From JAVBME01 sp031552765 (GTDB taxonomy: Bacteria > Bacillota > Negativicutes > Acidaminococcales > JAISLQ01): DNA of 64,000 bases. The first letter of the stretch is position 1; each line of letters starts with the position of its first letter. The position numbers and the translations under genes were made by a program. Below, one piece after another: positions 25,962 to 34,478 of the stretch. The stretch covers positions 1 through 64,000 of the forward strand of contig JAVBME010000006.1 in assembly GCA_031552765.1 (NCBI GenBank), given 5' to 3'. The notes under the pieces are model-generated. The model was not told the DNA's origin. It worked only from the letters and a program-made list of their open reading frames with translations, and searched no databases.

Positions 25962-27347
25962 ATGGGGAAAAATAAACCGTTGATAGGACTTATCCTCGGT
26001 ATTTTAGTAGCGCTGGCCATAAACATGGCGCCGATAAGCGACCTGAGCCAAGCGGGCAAAATGTGCCTGGCGCTTTCTTTCATGACGGTCATTTTCTGGG
26101 GTTTCCAGATAACGCAGCCAGGCTATACTTCCGGTCTTTTCCTGGCGCTGCTCGTCATATTCAAAGTCGCGCCGCCGGCCAATGTCTTCGCGCCCTGGAC
26201 AGGGCCGATCATGTACCTGGTCATAGGCGCCTATCTGATCGCAGGCGCGGTAAAATCGTCCGGCCTGGGCGAACGCATCGCCTATAATTTCATTTTACGC
26301 TATGTTGACTCCTATAAAAGCATCATAATCTCGATTTTTGTCCTGACTTTTATCCTGAGCATACTGATACCGCATCCCTGGCCGCGCGCATTTCTCATCA
26401 TGTCGGTCATGGCGGTCATCATAAAAAGCGGCAATATTCCGCGTGAAGACGCGGTAAAAATTGGCTTTACCGTATTTGCCGCCTCTGTGCCGGTATCTAT
26501 GATATTTTTGACCGGCGACAGCGTTATAAATGTTCTGGCCGCGCAGGCCAGCGGCAAAGCTATCGGCTGGGTGGACTGGTTCATCTATATGGGGCCGCCC
26601 AACATCATTTCTTCTATTTTGACCTGTTTCTTAGTACTAAATCTGTTCAAGCCGAGCGCAGAGGTCAATATCAATAAAGACGAAATAAGGGATAAACTGG
26701 CGGCTATGGGCTCTATGAGCGCCCTGGAGAAGAAAACTGCTTTTTGGATAGTGCTGGCGATAATTCTCTGGATTGCCGACGCTGTACACGGCATACACCT
26801 TGGCTGGGTGACCCTCTTTATCGCCATGGCTATGGCCATGCCGGTGGTGGGCGGCATACTGACGCCCAAAGACTGGGCCGGCGTGCCTATCCACGTGCTG
26901 CTCTTTTTGACGGCGGCGATCACGATAGGCGTTGTCGGCGGCCTGACAGGCATGAACGCCTGGATAGCCAAGACTATACTGCCAGCTACTGTACCGACAA
27001 ATCCCTATATCTTGGCGGCGTTCATCGCTACCATATCCATAGTCATCCATATGGTGCTGGGCAGCGTTATAGCGGTCATGGGCATAGCTATCCCGGCTTT
27101 GCTGCTCTTTACTAAACCCATGGGCATCGACCCGGTCATTCCGACCTTGCTTGTTTTTACCGCTATAGGCATCCACTATGTGCTGCCTTTCCAGCATTTG
27201 AATATGCTGGTCGGCCTGGGCGAGGAAAACGGCATGTACACACAAAAAGAAGTCATGCGCCTAGGGATTCCGTTGACGATAGTCGTCTACATCACCTGTA
27301 TACTTGTGGAAGTGCCGTACTGGCAAATGATAGGTCTTTTTAAATAG
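25962..27347 (+). CDS. SLC13/DASS-type anion transporter
   Basis: A 461-residue integral membrane protein with roughly 11-12 helices in two inverted halves. The helical hairpin segments SVPVSMIFLTGDSVINVLAA and VLGSVIAVMGIAIPALL occupy the positions of the substrate/sodium loops of divalent-anion symporters. Located between decarboxylase subunits, it probably imports the aromatic acid or exchanges it with the decarboxylation product (inference). AGAAGGAGG precedes the ATG. Confidence 0.82.
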   Translation: MGKNKPLIGLILGILVALAINMAPISDLSQAGKMCLALSFMTVIFWGFQITQPGYTSGLFLALLVIFKVAPPANVFAPWTGPIMYLVIGAYLIAGAVKSSGLGERIAYNFILRYVDSYKSIIISIFVLTFILSILIPHPWPRAFLIMSVMAVIIKSGNIPREDAVKIGFTVFAASVPVSMIFLTGDSVINVLAAQASGKAIGWVDWFIYMGPPNIISSILTCFLVLNLFKPSAEVNINKDEIRDKLAAMGSMSALEKKTAFWIVLAIILWIADAVHGIHLGWVTLFIAMAMAMPVVGGILTPKDWAGVPIHVLLFLTAAITIGVVGGLTGMNAWIAKTILPATVPTNPYILAAFIATISIVIHMVLGSVIAVMGIAIPALLLFTKPMGIDPVIPTLLVFTAIGIHYVLPFQHLNMLVGLGEENGMYTQKEVMRLGIPLTIVVYITCILVEVPYWQMIGLFK

Positions 27348-27364
27348 ATTGTGGGAGGTGTGCG

Positions 27365-27925
27365 ATGCGCATCATCGTAGGTATATCCGGCGCAACCGGA
27401 GTAATAATGGGCTACAGGCTGCTGCAAATATTGAAAAACGTGCCGGACTGCGAAATACATCTGATAATAACTGAAGGCGCCGCGAAAAACTTTGAACTGG
27501 AGACAGATATTAGTATTTCAGATGTAGAGGCGCTAGCACACCATTGCCACAACAATAAAAACCTGGCGGCTGCGGTATCCAGCGGATCTTTCAGAACCGA
27601 CGGCATGATCGTCTTGCCGTGCAGCATGAAATCATTATCAGGTATTGCCAACGGCTATGCCGACAATCTTCTGGTGCGGGCGGCGGACGTCTGTCTGAAA
27701 GAAAACAGGAAAGTCGTCATCGCGCCGCGCGAAATGCCGCTGGGGAAAATACACATCCAAAATATGGCAAAAGTGGCAGACCTTGGCGTCAGCATCATCC
27801 CGCCCATGCTCACTTTCTACAATGCCCCGGGCAGCCTCGACGACCAGGTGACTCATGTCATCGGCAAGATACTCATGCAGTTCGGCATAGATATCAAAGA
27901 GTTTAAAGCCTGGCAGGGCGCGTAA
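27365..27925 (+). CDS. UbiX-family flavin prenyltransferase (decarboxylase subunit B)
   Basis: A 186-residue flavoprotein of the UbiX/Pad1 family. The N-terminal GISGATGVIMG phosphate loop, PCSMKSLSGIANGYADNL and APREMPLG are diagnostic. It prenylates FMN with dimethylallyl phosphate to make the cofactor of UbiD-type enzymes. The dedicated copy in this operon corresponds to subunit B (VdcB/ShdB/LpdB). GGGAGG lies 7 nt before the ATG and 17 bp separate it from the transporter. Confidence 0.94.
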   Translation: MRIIVGISGATGVIMGYRLLQILKNVPDCEIHLIITEGAAKNFELETDISISDVEALAHHCHNNKNLAAAVSSGSFRTDGMIVLPCSMKSLSGIANGYADNLLVRAADVCLKENRKVVIAPREMPLGKIHIQNMAKVADLGVSIIPPMLTFYNAPGSLDDQVTHVIGKILMQFGIDIKEFKAWQGA

Positions 27926-27949
27926 AAAAAGCCGGGAGGAATAACAGGC

Positions 27950-28354
27950 ATGAAAAGCGTTATGCGGTATTTTGAGTTGAGCGCGGGCAGCGGGCTGCAC
28001 AAAGTTCAAGCAGTCGCGGTGCTGTGCGGAAAAGATATAAATATTTGTTTTGGCGGCGGCGACACTTTTCATATCGGCGCCAGCGCCCTGGCTGTCCCGC
28101 GGCCCAGCCTGTCAGATGAAAATATGGTATCGGCCAGTGCTTCGGTCATTTGCGTCACCGCGCACAAGGAAGATGAGATAGCCCGGCAAGCGGCGCTAAA
28201 ATTGGCGGCCAGCTTCAATACAAAGGTAAACATAACCTGCGGCCTGCATATCGATAATGCCACCAAGGAAGATATCGAACTGCTCTATAAAAACTACCTG
28301 GATGTACTGGAAAAACTGGAAAAGGGCATAGCGGAATACTTCAAAGCTGATTGA
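27950..28354 (+). CDS. LpdD-like protein, putative prenylated-flavin chaperone
   Basis: A 134-residue protein with FGGGDTFHIGASALAVPRP, SASASVICVTAHKED and GLHIDNATKED. These correspond to the LpdD family encoded with gallate-type decarboxylase genes in Lactiplantibacillus. LpdD-like proteins have been proposed to hand prenylated FMN to the decarboxylase. I recognise the family from memory, so the name should be treated as probable. It is between ubiX and the biotinyl-like gene in one operon. Confidence 0.75.
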   Translation: MKSVMRYFELSAGSGLHKVQAVAVLCGKDINICFGGGDTFHIGASALAVPRPSLSDENMVSASASVICVTAHKEDEIARQAALKLAASFNTKVNITCGLHIDNATKEDIELLYKNYLDVLEKLEKGIAEYFKAD

Positions 28355-28368
28355 GGGAGAGCGTGGAT

Positions 28369-29214
28369 ATGGAGATATTAGTCAAAATGCCTGGCCTGAT
28401 AAGGTTTTATACAGTAAAAGAAGGCGACCGCGTCCAGGCGGGCGACCAGCTAGCCTCCATGGAAGCGATGCAGGTGGAACACAAAATACTTGCTCCCGCC
28501 GCCGGCGTGATAAAAAAGATAACAGCTCCAGTAAAAGAGCGCATTTCGGCCGGCACAATTATCATGGTTATGGATAATATGGTCACGGACAAACAAGGCG
28601 GCAGATATCTTTTTGCCGGGCGGGCAGATTTTGCAGCTTACAAGAAAGCCGTATCCGTTTGCGATTTTTCTATTGAAAATAACAGCCTGCTTATTGCCGG
28701 CCAAGTGGTAAGCGCCCTGGTACCGGTGCAGCATGTAAAGGAAGCGGTCGAGAATATAAACAGGCTGTCGCTGGAGCCGGAACGAAAAATGCCCTCTTAT
28801 GGCTGGCGGTTTGAGCTGTATAAAGATAAAGACGGTTTTTTGCAGGAAGAATTCACCAAAGCGGAATGGCGGAAAGCCAATGTGGAGTACGTCGGCGTGA
28901 GTTTTAGCGTAGCCAGCCCTTTCGAGCGAGAAGATGCGAGGCCGCTGGTAAGCTACTTCCAGCCGGGCGGTTTGCTGGAAGAAATAGCGCCCAATGTCTA
29001 TTACCGTTATGACCGTCTGTTTGCTAAATACGGCGGCAGACCGGCGGTGTTTACGATAGAGGACGTCCCCGACCTGGCAGATTTTTTGCAAAACTATATG
29101 CCCGAGTTGTACAAAGACCTCTTAGAAACGGCGACCTATGAACTTTTGCAAAATTTTGACGCCAGGCCTTATGTGGAGAAGATAATAAAAAACCACTATA
29201 CCTACAAAATATAA
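28369..29214 (+). CDS. Biotinyl-fold protein lacking the acceptor lysine, novel C-terminal region
   Basis: Residues 1-68 form a biotinyl/lipoyl-type hammerhead (KMPGLIRFYTVKEGDRVQAG, then SMEAMQVEHKILAPAAG). The acceptor motif normally reads EAMKM; here the lysine is glutamine (EAMQV), so biotin or lipoate cannot be attached there. The remaining 210 residues match nothing I know. They are soluble and contain a Tyr/Phe-rich stretch and VYYRYDRLFAKYGGRP. ATG 28369 has GAGGGAGAG 7 nt upstream; TTG 28351 would overlap the previous stop. Last gene of the decarboxylase operon, before a strong terminator. Confidence 0.75.
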   Translation: MEILVKMPGLIRFYTVKEGDRVQAGDQLASMEAMQVEHKILAPAAGVIKKITAPVKERISAGTIIMVMDNMVTDKQGGRYLFAGRADFAAYKKAVSVCDFSIENNSLLIAGQVVSALVPVQHVKEAVENINRLSLEPERKMPSYGWRFELYKDKDGFLQEEFTKAEWRKANVEYVGVSFSVASPFEREDARPLVSYFQPGGLLEEIAPNVYYRYDRLFAKYGGRPAVFTIEDVPDLADFLQNYMPELYKDLLETATYELLQNFDARPYVEKIIKNHYTYKI

Positions 29215-29250
29215 AACACACGCTATGCCCTGTATCATGGCGTGTGTTTT
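29213..29250. terminator. Bidirectional terminator
   Basis: Long stem AAAACACACGC/GCGTGTGTTTT extended inward by seven more pairs. It ends the decarboxylase operon and the minus-strand nuclease gene. Confidence 0.9.
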
Positions 29251-29270
29251 ATATTTTATTGTTTTTTAGC

Positions 29271-29777
29271 TCATTTCCACAGTCCCTGGCGCTTTGCCCG
29301 CGCTTCGGTTTGGTACTTTTTGAAATCGTCCGCGTGTTTGACGTTGGGCGGTATCGTCACAATGCGGGCATAGCCTTTTAAGACCAGCTCGGAATTGAAC
29401 ATTTTCCGCGGGTCAGTCTCTTTCTGGTCGCGCCAGACATAAGCCAACAGGCGGCCGAATTTATCGCGTTCGCCGGCGTCAAATTCAAGGTATACAGTTT
29501 TTCCTGCCAGTTGGGATTTGGTGTAGGCGGAAGCCTCAGGGCCAAAATGCTGCACCGGCGTACCTTCTTTTTTTGTTTCAGGTGTGTCCATGCCGAGCAT
29601 GCGTACCCGTTCCTGTTTCCCGTTCATTTTTACCAGCAACGTGTCGCCGTCTATCGTCCTGATGACCTCCGCGGCTTGACGTTTGGGAGCGTAGGCTGGC
29701 TGTTTATCCTGGCCGAAACCGCAGGCGCTCAGCAGCGCGGCCAGCAGCAAGAATAATATTATAGCGATTTTTCTCAC
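29271..29777 (-). CDS. Thermonuclease-like (SNase) lipoprotein
   Basis: A 168-residue protein with lipobox LSAC and a staphylococcal-nuclease OB-fold: DGDTLLVKM, VRMLGMDTPE and ERDKFGRLLAYVW, retaining the catalytic Arg/Glu/Arg arrangement. It should be a calcium-dependent nuclease tethered to the outside of the membrane. It follows the SHOCT-protein gene by 12 bp and is likely co-transcribed with it. Confidence 0.92.
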   Translation of the reverse strand: MRKIAIILFLLLAALLSACGFGQDKQPAYAPKRQAAEVIRTIDGDTLLVKMNGKQERVRMLGMDTPETKKEGTPVQHFGPEASAYTKSQLAGKTVYLEFDAGERDKFGRLLAYVWRDQKETDPRKMFNSELVLKGYARIVTIPPNVKHADDFKKYQTEARAKRQGLWK

Positions 29778-29789
29778 GTTTGTACTCCT

Positions 29790-30284
29790 TTATATCTTGT
29801 CCAACAATTGTTGTTTTTTGTCTTGGAACTCTTCTTCTGTCAGCAATTCTGCATCTTTGAGTTCGCCAAGTTTTTTTATCAGCTCTATAGTTTCGTTAGT
29901 GTCTGGCGGCGTTGGCTGTTCATCCGGTAAGGCTGCCCCGCCGGCGGGTATGTTCAGTTTGGCGTACAGCTCCAGTTTGGCGTATTCTTCTTCATTTACC
30001 TGCAGGAAGAATTTTTTGCCGTTTGTAAGCATACAGGCGGCTATGATATTAAAGTTGCCTCCGCCCAGGCCGGAAAGCAGGGAAGTGAGCCCCTTGGGGC
30101 CGGAGGGCGCTTGCAGTTTTTCTTCCGAGGTTATTTGGACGGCGCACAGTTTTTTTGTCAGGTCGACCTCTGTCGTGTCGCTGAAAAACCCGTCATTTTT
30201 CTGCCAGGAAAGGGTAAATTCGGCGGAAAAAGTATTTACCAGCACTTTCCTGTTTGTCAGGTCGCCGGAGATATATTTAGCCAA
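29790..30284 (-). CDS. SHOCT-domain protein
   Basis: The 164-residue protein has an N-terminal beta-rich region resembling a PH-like or DUF-type fold, a Pro-rich linker near residues 120-135, and a C-terminal SHOCT motif (LGELKDAELLTEEEFQDKK). SHOCT is a short oligomerisation domain of unclear function. I place the start at TTG 30284 because AAGGAG lies 9 nt upstream; the longer frame starting at TTG 30308 would place the ribosome binding site inside the coding sequence. Confidence 0.75.
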   Translation of the reverse strand: MAKYISGDLTNRKVLVNTFSAEFTLSWQKNDGFFSDTTEVDLTKKLCAVQITSEEKLQAPSGPKGLTSLLSGLGGGNFNIIAACMLTNGKKFFLQVNEEEYAKLELYAKLNIPAGGAALPDEQPTPPDTNETIELIKKLGELKDAELLTEEEFQDKKQQLLDKI

Positions 30285-30342
30285 GAGGATTTTCTCCTTT
30301 GCTGTCAATTTTATACCATTTTATCACAAAATATATTATACT

Positions 30343-30370
30343 AAAAACTCCCGCATTTGCGGGAGTTTTT
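30343..30370. terminator. Terminator downstream of ppaC region
   Basis: 12-bp stem AAAAACTCCCGC/GCGGGAGTTTTT with ATTT loop. It lies between the end of the SHOCT-gene promoter region and its own context, so readthrough between it and the pyrophosphatase gene is unclear in direction. The pyrophosphatase 3' end is adjacent at 30375, so on the minus strand it terminates that gene. Confidence 0.8.
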
Positions 30371-30374
30371 AAAG

Positions 30375-32015
30375 TCATGTAGACAGTTCCTGCACGGCCA
30401 GGGCCAGCGGCGGTATAAGCTGTTTTTTGCGGCTGAGCATGCCCCGGAGGTGGTAAACGTTGTTCTCCGGCTCCAGGTCAAAGGCGTGCTGGATTATGCG
30501 CTGGGCCGGGCCGACGGCCAGAAGATCGGTGTCCCCGCTCATGATATTTGTTACCATCAAAAGTGAAAGATTGTAATTTTCTTGCCGCAACAGGTCGCCC
30601 AGAACTTTTTCCAAATCGGCCCGTAAAGGCGGCAGTTGAGTGTTGTCCATAACGTATACCTGGCTGGCAGAAATGCGGTAGCGGCCAAGCTGGAACTCTT
30701 TCATGTCCTGGCGGATTATTTCGTGCGGCGGCTGTTTGCTAAGGTCGGCGCCTTCTTTTAGGAGCTGCATGCCGTGTTCTTTTATATCCAGTTTTGCTAT
30801 AGTCGCCAGCTTTTGCGCAGTGCTCTTGTCTTTCGAGGTGGTAGTGGGGGACTTAAACAGCACTGTGTCCGAAAGTATGGCGGACAGCAAGAGACCGGCA
30901 ATTTTCGGCGGTATATATATGTTCTTGTTCCAGTACATGCCGGCGATAATAGTAGCGGTACAGCCGACCGGCTCTTGCTGGATGAAGATAGGTTCGTTGG
31001 TAGACAGGCCGCCCAAACGGTGATGGTCGATGATCTCGGTTATTTTGGCGTACTCTATCCCTTCTACAGCCTGGCTGCGTTCATTGTGGTCGACCAGTAT
31101 GACTTTTTGTTGCTCGGACATGATAAGGCTGTTGCGGTTGATCATACCAGCCAGGCGGTTTTTCTCCAGTACCGGGTAATTACGGAAATGCGTGTCAAGT
31201 ATCCTTTCTTTGACGTCCTGCAACAGGTCGTTGGGGGAAAAGGCTACCACGTCTTTTTGCATCACGGCTTTGACGGGGATGCTCTGGGTCAACAGGCGCG
31301 CCGATGTATAGGTATCGTACGGGCAGCGGATGACCACGATGCCGGCGGCGGCTGCTGCTGCCAGGCTGTCTTGGCTGATGTTGCCGCCAGAACCTGTTAG
31401 TATGATAGCGCTGACTTTTATCCTGATGCACAGTTCGTGTACGTCGTAACGGTCGCCCACCAGCACTATATCGCCGGGGGAGAAGCTTTTTTCGATCACT
31501 TCCAGACTGGAGCCGGCTATTTTCAAGCGGCCTTCGAGGGTGCTGCCAAGGTTTTGTTCGCCGGCCAGCACTTTGCCGTTCACTACCTCCAAAACAGAGC
31601 GGAAAGTCGCGCCGGTCTGCGAAAAGTCCAATGAAGCCATTTCCGCAAAAAAGCGCTTGGCCAAGTCGCCGACCGATACTATGCCGGCAAAACTGCCATC
31701 CGGCGCCAGTACCGGTATGGATTTTATGTTGGCGCCGGAGATTATCTGGCCTAGTTTCCAGAGGGTATCTTCCGGACGGACTGTTTCCGGCGGCAATATC
31801 ATGACGTCACGGGCGCGCGGGTAAAAGTCGTCCACCAGTTCCGGCCAGGGCTCATTGAAATATTTCAGTATATAGCGGGTTTCGGCGTTCAGCCCGCCGG
31901 CGCGCGCCGCTTTGGCGTGTTCGCCCACTTGGTTTTTCAGATGGGCGTAGGCGATAGCCGAGCAGATAGAGTCGGTATCAGGGTTTCTGTGGCCGATGAC
32001 ATAGATAGGTTTCAT
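30375..32015 (-). CDS. ppaC: Manganese-dependent inorganic pyrophosphatase with CBS and DRTGG domains
   Basis: A 546-residue family II pyrophosphatase. DHH motifs are HRNPDTDS, VDHNE, DHHRLGG and SDTVLFKSPT, with the C-terminal DHHA2 signature RKKQLIPP. Between the first two DHH segments are paired CBS domains (about residues 70-120 and 245-300) flanking a DRTGG domain, as in adenylate/ApnA-regulated CBS-PPases. It hydrolyses pyrophosphate to drive biosynthesis. It is 8 bp downstream of the flavodoxin gene. Confidence 0.94.
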   Translation of the reverse strand: MKPIYVIGHRNPDTDSICSAIAYAHLKNQVGEHAKAARAGGLNAETRYILKYFNEPWPELVDDFYPRARDVMILPPETVRPEDTLWKLGQIISGANIKSIPVLAPDGSFAGIVSVGDLAKRFFAEMASLDFSQTGATFRSVLEVVNGKVLAGEQNLGSTLEGRLKIAGSSLEVIEKSFSPGDIVLVGDRYDVHELCIRIKVSAIILTGSGGNISQDSLAAAAAAGIVVIRCPYDTYTSARLLTQSIPVKAVMQKDVVAFSPNDLLQDVKERILDTHFRNYPVLEKNRLAGMINRNSLIMSEQQKVILVDHNERSQAVEGIEYAKITEIIDHHRLGGLSTNEPIFIQQEPVGCTATIIAGMYWNKNIYIPPKIAGLLLSAILSDTVLFKSPTTTSKDKSTAQKLATIAKLDIKEHGMQLLKEGADLSKQPPHEIIRQDMKEFQLGRYRISASQVYVMDNTQLPPLRADLEKVLGDLLRQENYNLSLLMVTNIMSGDTDLLAVGPAQRIIQHAFDLEPENNVYHLRGMLSRKKQLIPPLALAVQELST

Positions 32016-32023
32016 GGCGCCTC

Positions 32024-32512
32024 CTAAAACAGCTCTTTGCTTTTTTGCGCTATGCGCTGGCCGAAGGTTTTAAAGAGCGGTTTGGCTTCTGCAAAATTCT
32101 GGCCTGTGGCCACCGCTCCCAGGTGGATGAACGGCTGCCCCAAAGCCGCGCCGCCGGAGTAGACCAGCATGCCTTTGACCATGAGGTGGTTTATTATAGT
32201 GAGTATGGCGGTATCCGCCCCGCCCTGGATATATTGGGCCGTGGCAAAGACTGCGCCCAGTTTGCCGCCTAGCGTAAAACCCTGCCCGCTAGATTCGTCC
32301 AGCCATTTTTTCATCTGCCAGGACATATTGGCCAGGTAGGTGGGCGTGCCAAAAATAACGGCGCTGCTATCGTTGACAAACTCCCTGTCTACTTCGTCAA
32401 GGTTGAAGGCTTTTGCTTCCACGCCGTCTTCGAGTTTGATACCGGCCATTATTTCTTCAGCCATGGCCCGGGTGTTGCCTGTGCTGCTGAAGTACACTAT
32501 GGAAATTTTCAT
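32024..32512 (-). CDS. Flavodoxin family protein
   Basis: A 162-residue flavodoxin-like protein with the FMN phosphate loop SSTGNTRAMAEEI and the second FMN loop TPTYLANMSWQMKKWL. A third loop, TAQYIQGGAD, resembles WrbA/NADPH-dependent FMN reductases. It may be an electron carrier or quinone-type reductase. Co-transcribed with the pyrophosphatase gene downstream. Confidence 0.88.
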   Translation of the reverse strand: MKISIVYFSSTGNTRAMAEEIMAGIKLEDGVEAKAFNLDEVDREFVNDSSAVIFGTPTYLANMSWQMKKWLDESSGQGFTLGGKLGAVFATAQYIQGGADTAILTIINHLMVKGMLVYSGGAALGQPFIHLGAVATGQNFAEAKPLFKTFGQRIAQKSKELF

Positions 32513-32585
32513 TTTATGTCCTCCAAAATGCTCGCTAGTTTACCATAGTTAAATTATAATACAGTTATTCAAAAAAAAACAGCGG

Positions 32586-32889
32586 CAGGAAACTTGGGAT
32601 GCCAAACAACCGATGAAGCTGGTTGTGTCAGATATGACCTGCATCAGACACAAAGGCAAGCTGCATGAATGGGTCTATATGCTCGACACTTTCAACAACG
32701 AGATCATCGCAAGCCATCTGGCAAGACGCCAGGCGATCCAAGACCATATTACCAATGTTTGGAAGATCTCAACAAAAAAAGAATGAACAGACGACCATTG
32801 TCCTTCACACAGACCAAGGAGCCGTCTATTCATCCAGAGCTTTCGCCAAAGTTCATGAAAAGCATACCATACTTCGTTCCATTACTTGA
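32586..32889 (+). pseudogene. Frameshifted, truncated IS3-family transposase relic
   Basis: The first frame encodes MKLVVSDMTCIRHKGKLHEW and MLDTFNNEIIASHLA, the first part of an rve/DDE catalytic core (first Asp in SDMT). It stops at TGA near 32785. The +1 frame then continues with TTIVLHTDQGAVYSSRAF, the second catalytic Asp block. Everything after HTILRSIT is missing, including the catalytic glutamate. There is no orfA, no terminal inverted repeats and no second copy in the window. An old IS3/IS150-like remnant; the remaining 100 bp before the terminator are featureless. Confidence 0.85.
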
Positions 32890-32945
32890 CTACTTTATAC
32901 ACATAATTATATTACATATTTATCAATAATAGCCTGAATATAAAG

Positions 32946-32972
32946 AAAAAACCGCCTATAACAGGCGGTTTT
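32946..32972 (-). terminator. Terminator of the CoA-transferase genes
   Basis: AACCGCCT/AGGCGGTT with a 5-nt loop, followed on the minus strand by TTTTTTC. Confidence 0.88.
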
Positions 32973-32987
32973 GGATTTGTTATTTGT

Positions 32988-33632
32988 TTAGGCTTCCATT
33001 ACCTTGAGGCAGTCGGAAATGATAAGTTTTGCTTCGGTAGCCTCTTGGATTTTTTCTATGGTTGTGTCGGGGGCTATTTCGATAAGCTTGAGGCCTGCCG
33101 GGGTAACTTCTATGACCCCCATTTCGGTGACGATGAGGTCTACCTGGTTTTTTGCGGTCAGCGGCAGATTGCAGTTTTTGAGTATTTTCAATTCTCCTTT
33201 TGAAGTGTGCTCCATGGCGACGATAACTTTTTTCGCGCCTACGACAAGATCCATGGCGCCGCCCATACCGGGGATTATTTTGCCGGGAACCATCCAGTTG
33301 GCCAGGTTGCCATGTTCGTCTACTTGCAGGGCGCCGAGTACTGTGGCTGCTACATGGCCGCCGCGGATGACGGCGAAGCTCATGGCGCTGTCGAAAAATG
33401 CGCCACCGGGCAATATGGTGACAGGCTTGCCGCCTGCATTCACGAGGTTAGGGATTTCCTTGCCTTCGGCCGGAGCCGGGCCAAGGCCGACAAAGCCGTT
33501 TTCCGACTGGAGGATTATCTCTACGTCGCTCGGGATAAAGTTGGCGACAAGAGTGGGCAGGCCGATGCCAAGATTGACGACGTCGCCGTCTTTAAATTCT
33601 TTTGCTACGCGTTTGGCTATTCTCTCTCTCAT
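32988..33632 (-). CDS. Acetoacetate/butyrate-type CoA-transferase, beta subunit
   Basis: A 214-residue family I CoA-transferase beta subunit. The catalytic glutamate is in LQSENGFVGLG; GGAFFDSAMSFAVIRGGH and VPGKIIPGMGGAMDLV are family hallmarks. With the alpha subunit it moves CoA between acyl-CoA and a 3-oxoacid such as acetoacetate. The start overlaps the alpha-subunit stop by 4 bp. Next to kce, a butyryl-CoA:acetoacetate role in lysine fermentation is likely (inference). Confidence 0.93.
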   Translation of the reverse strand: MRERIAKRVAKEFKDGDVVNLGIGLPTLVANFIPSDVEIILQSENGFVGLGPAPAEGKEIPNLVNAGGKPVTILPGGAFFDSAMSFAVIRGGHVAATVLGALQVDEHGNLANWMVPGKIIPGMGGAMDLVVGAKKVIVAMEHTSKGELKILKNCNLPLTAKNQVDLIVTEMGVIEVTPAGLKLIEIAPDTTIEKIQEATEAKLIISDCLKVMEA

Positions 33633-34285
33633 TGCTTGCCCTCCTCTACGATGTAGTTGACGAAGATGCCGGGCAGCATTACTTGGTCAGGGTCTATTTG
33701 TCCTACCGGCACGACTTTTTCCGCCAGGACGATGACTGTCTCGGCGGCTGTGCCCATCATGGGGTTGAAGTTGCGGGCGGCTTTTTCAAAAACCAGGTTG
33801 CCGGCTTCGTCGGCAACTTTGGCATAAAGGAGCGCCACGTCCGCTTTGAGCGGCAGCTCGACCAAAAATTCAGTACCGTTTATGGTTATTTTTTGTTTGC
33901 CTTCTTCTACGATAGTGCCAAGACCGGTAGGCGTAATAACGCCGCCAAGGCCGGCGCCGCCGGCGCGGATGCGTTCGGCCAGGGTGCCTTGCGGTACCAG
34001 TTCTACTTCCATTTCTTTGGCGTTCATTTGCCGGCCGGTTTCCGGGTTGGTGCCGACATGTGATACGATAGCCTTTTTGATTTGCTTGCTGACTACCAGT
34101 TTGCCTATCCCACGGTCGGGAAAGGCGGTGTCGTTACCGATGACGGTAAGGTTTTTGCAGTTTTTGGCGACCAGGGCGTCGACCAGCGCTTCCGGGGTAC
34201 CGGTAGCTAAAAAGCCGCCGATCATCAGCGTCATGCCGTCGGAGATCTTGTCTAACGCTTGGGCCAGTGTGATGCGTTTTTTCAT
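33629..34285 (-). CDS. Acetoacetate/butyrate-type CoA-transferase, alpha subunit
   Basis: A 218-residue family I CoA-transferase alpha subunit. Diagnostic segments are GMTLMIGGFLATGTPEALVDAL and RAGGAGLGGVITPTGLGT, shared with AtoD/ScoA. GGAGGT lies upstream of the ATG. It is the first gene of the pair and sits 190 bp after kce, so it may be read through from the sigma-54 promoter of kce. Confidence 0.93.
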   Translation of the reverse strand: MKKRITLAQALDKISDGMTLMIGGFLATGTPEALVDALVAKNCKNLTVIGNDTAFPDRGIGKLVVSKQIKKAIVSHVGTNPETGRQMNAKEMEVELVPQGTLAERIRAGGAGLGGVITPTGLGTIVEEGKQKITINGTEFLVELPLKADVALLYAKVADEAGNLVFEKAARNFNPMMGTAAETVIVLAEKVVPVGQIDPDQVMLPGIFVNYIVEEGKQ

Positions 34286-34430
34286 TAAGTTACCTCCTTG
34301 CGAATTTACAGGGGAATTACTTATATTTTTATTTTAAGCCATATGGCAATCTAGCACCAGTATTATTATAGAAAAATTTTCAGAAATATAATATTTTAGA
34401 AAATTAAAAGAGTAGAATAATAAGAGAGCC

Positions 34431-34469
34431 CCAGCCGGCGGCTTAGTTACACTGCCGGCTGGGTATATT
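34431..34469 (-). other. Hairpin between kce and the CoA-transferase genes
   Basis: CCCAGCCGGC pairs with GCCGGCTGGG. On the minus strand it is followed by GCTCTCTTATTATTC rather than a clear T-run, so it is a weak terminator or mRNA-stabilising element. Confidence 0.5.
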
Positions 34470-34478
34470 TACTGAAAA

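Noticed and set aside
34330..34370. Second sigma-54-like element (TGGTGCTAGATTGCC) before the CoA-transferase genes
   Set aside because: The GG to GC distance is one base short, which usually abolishes activity.
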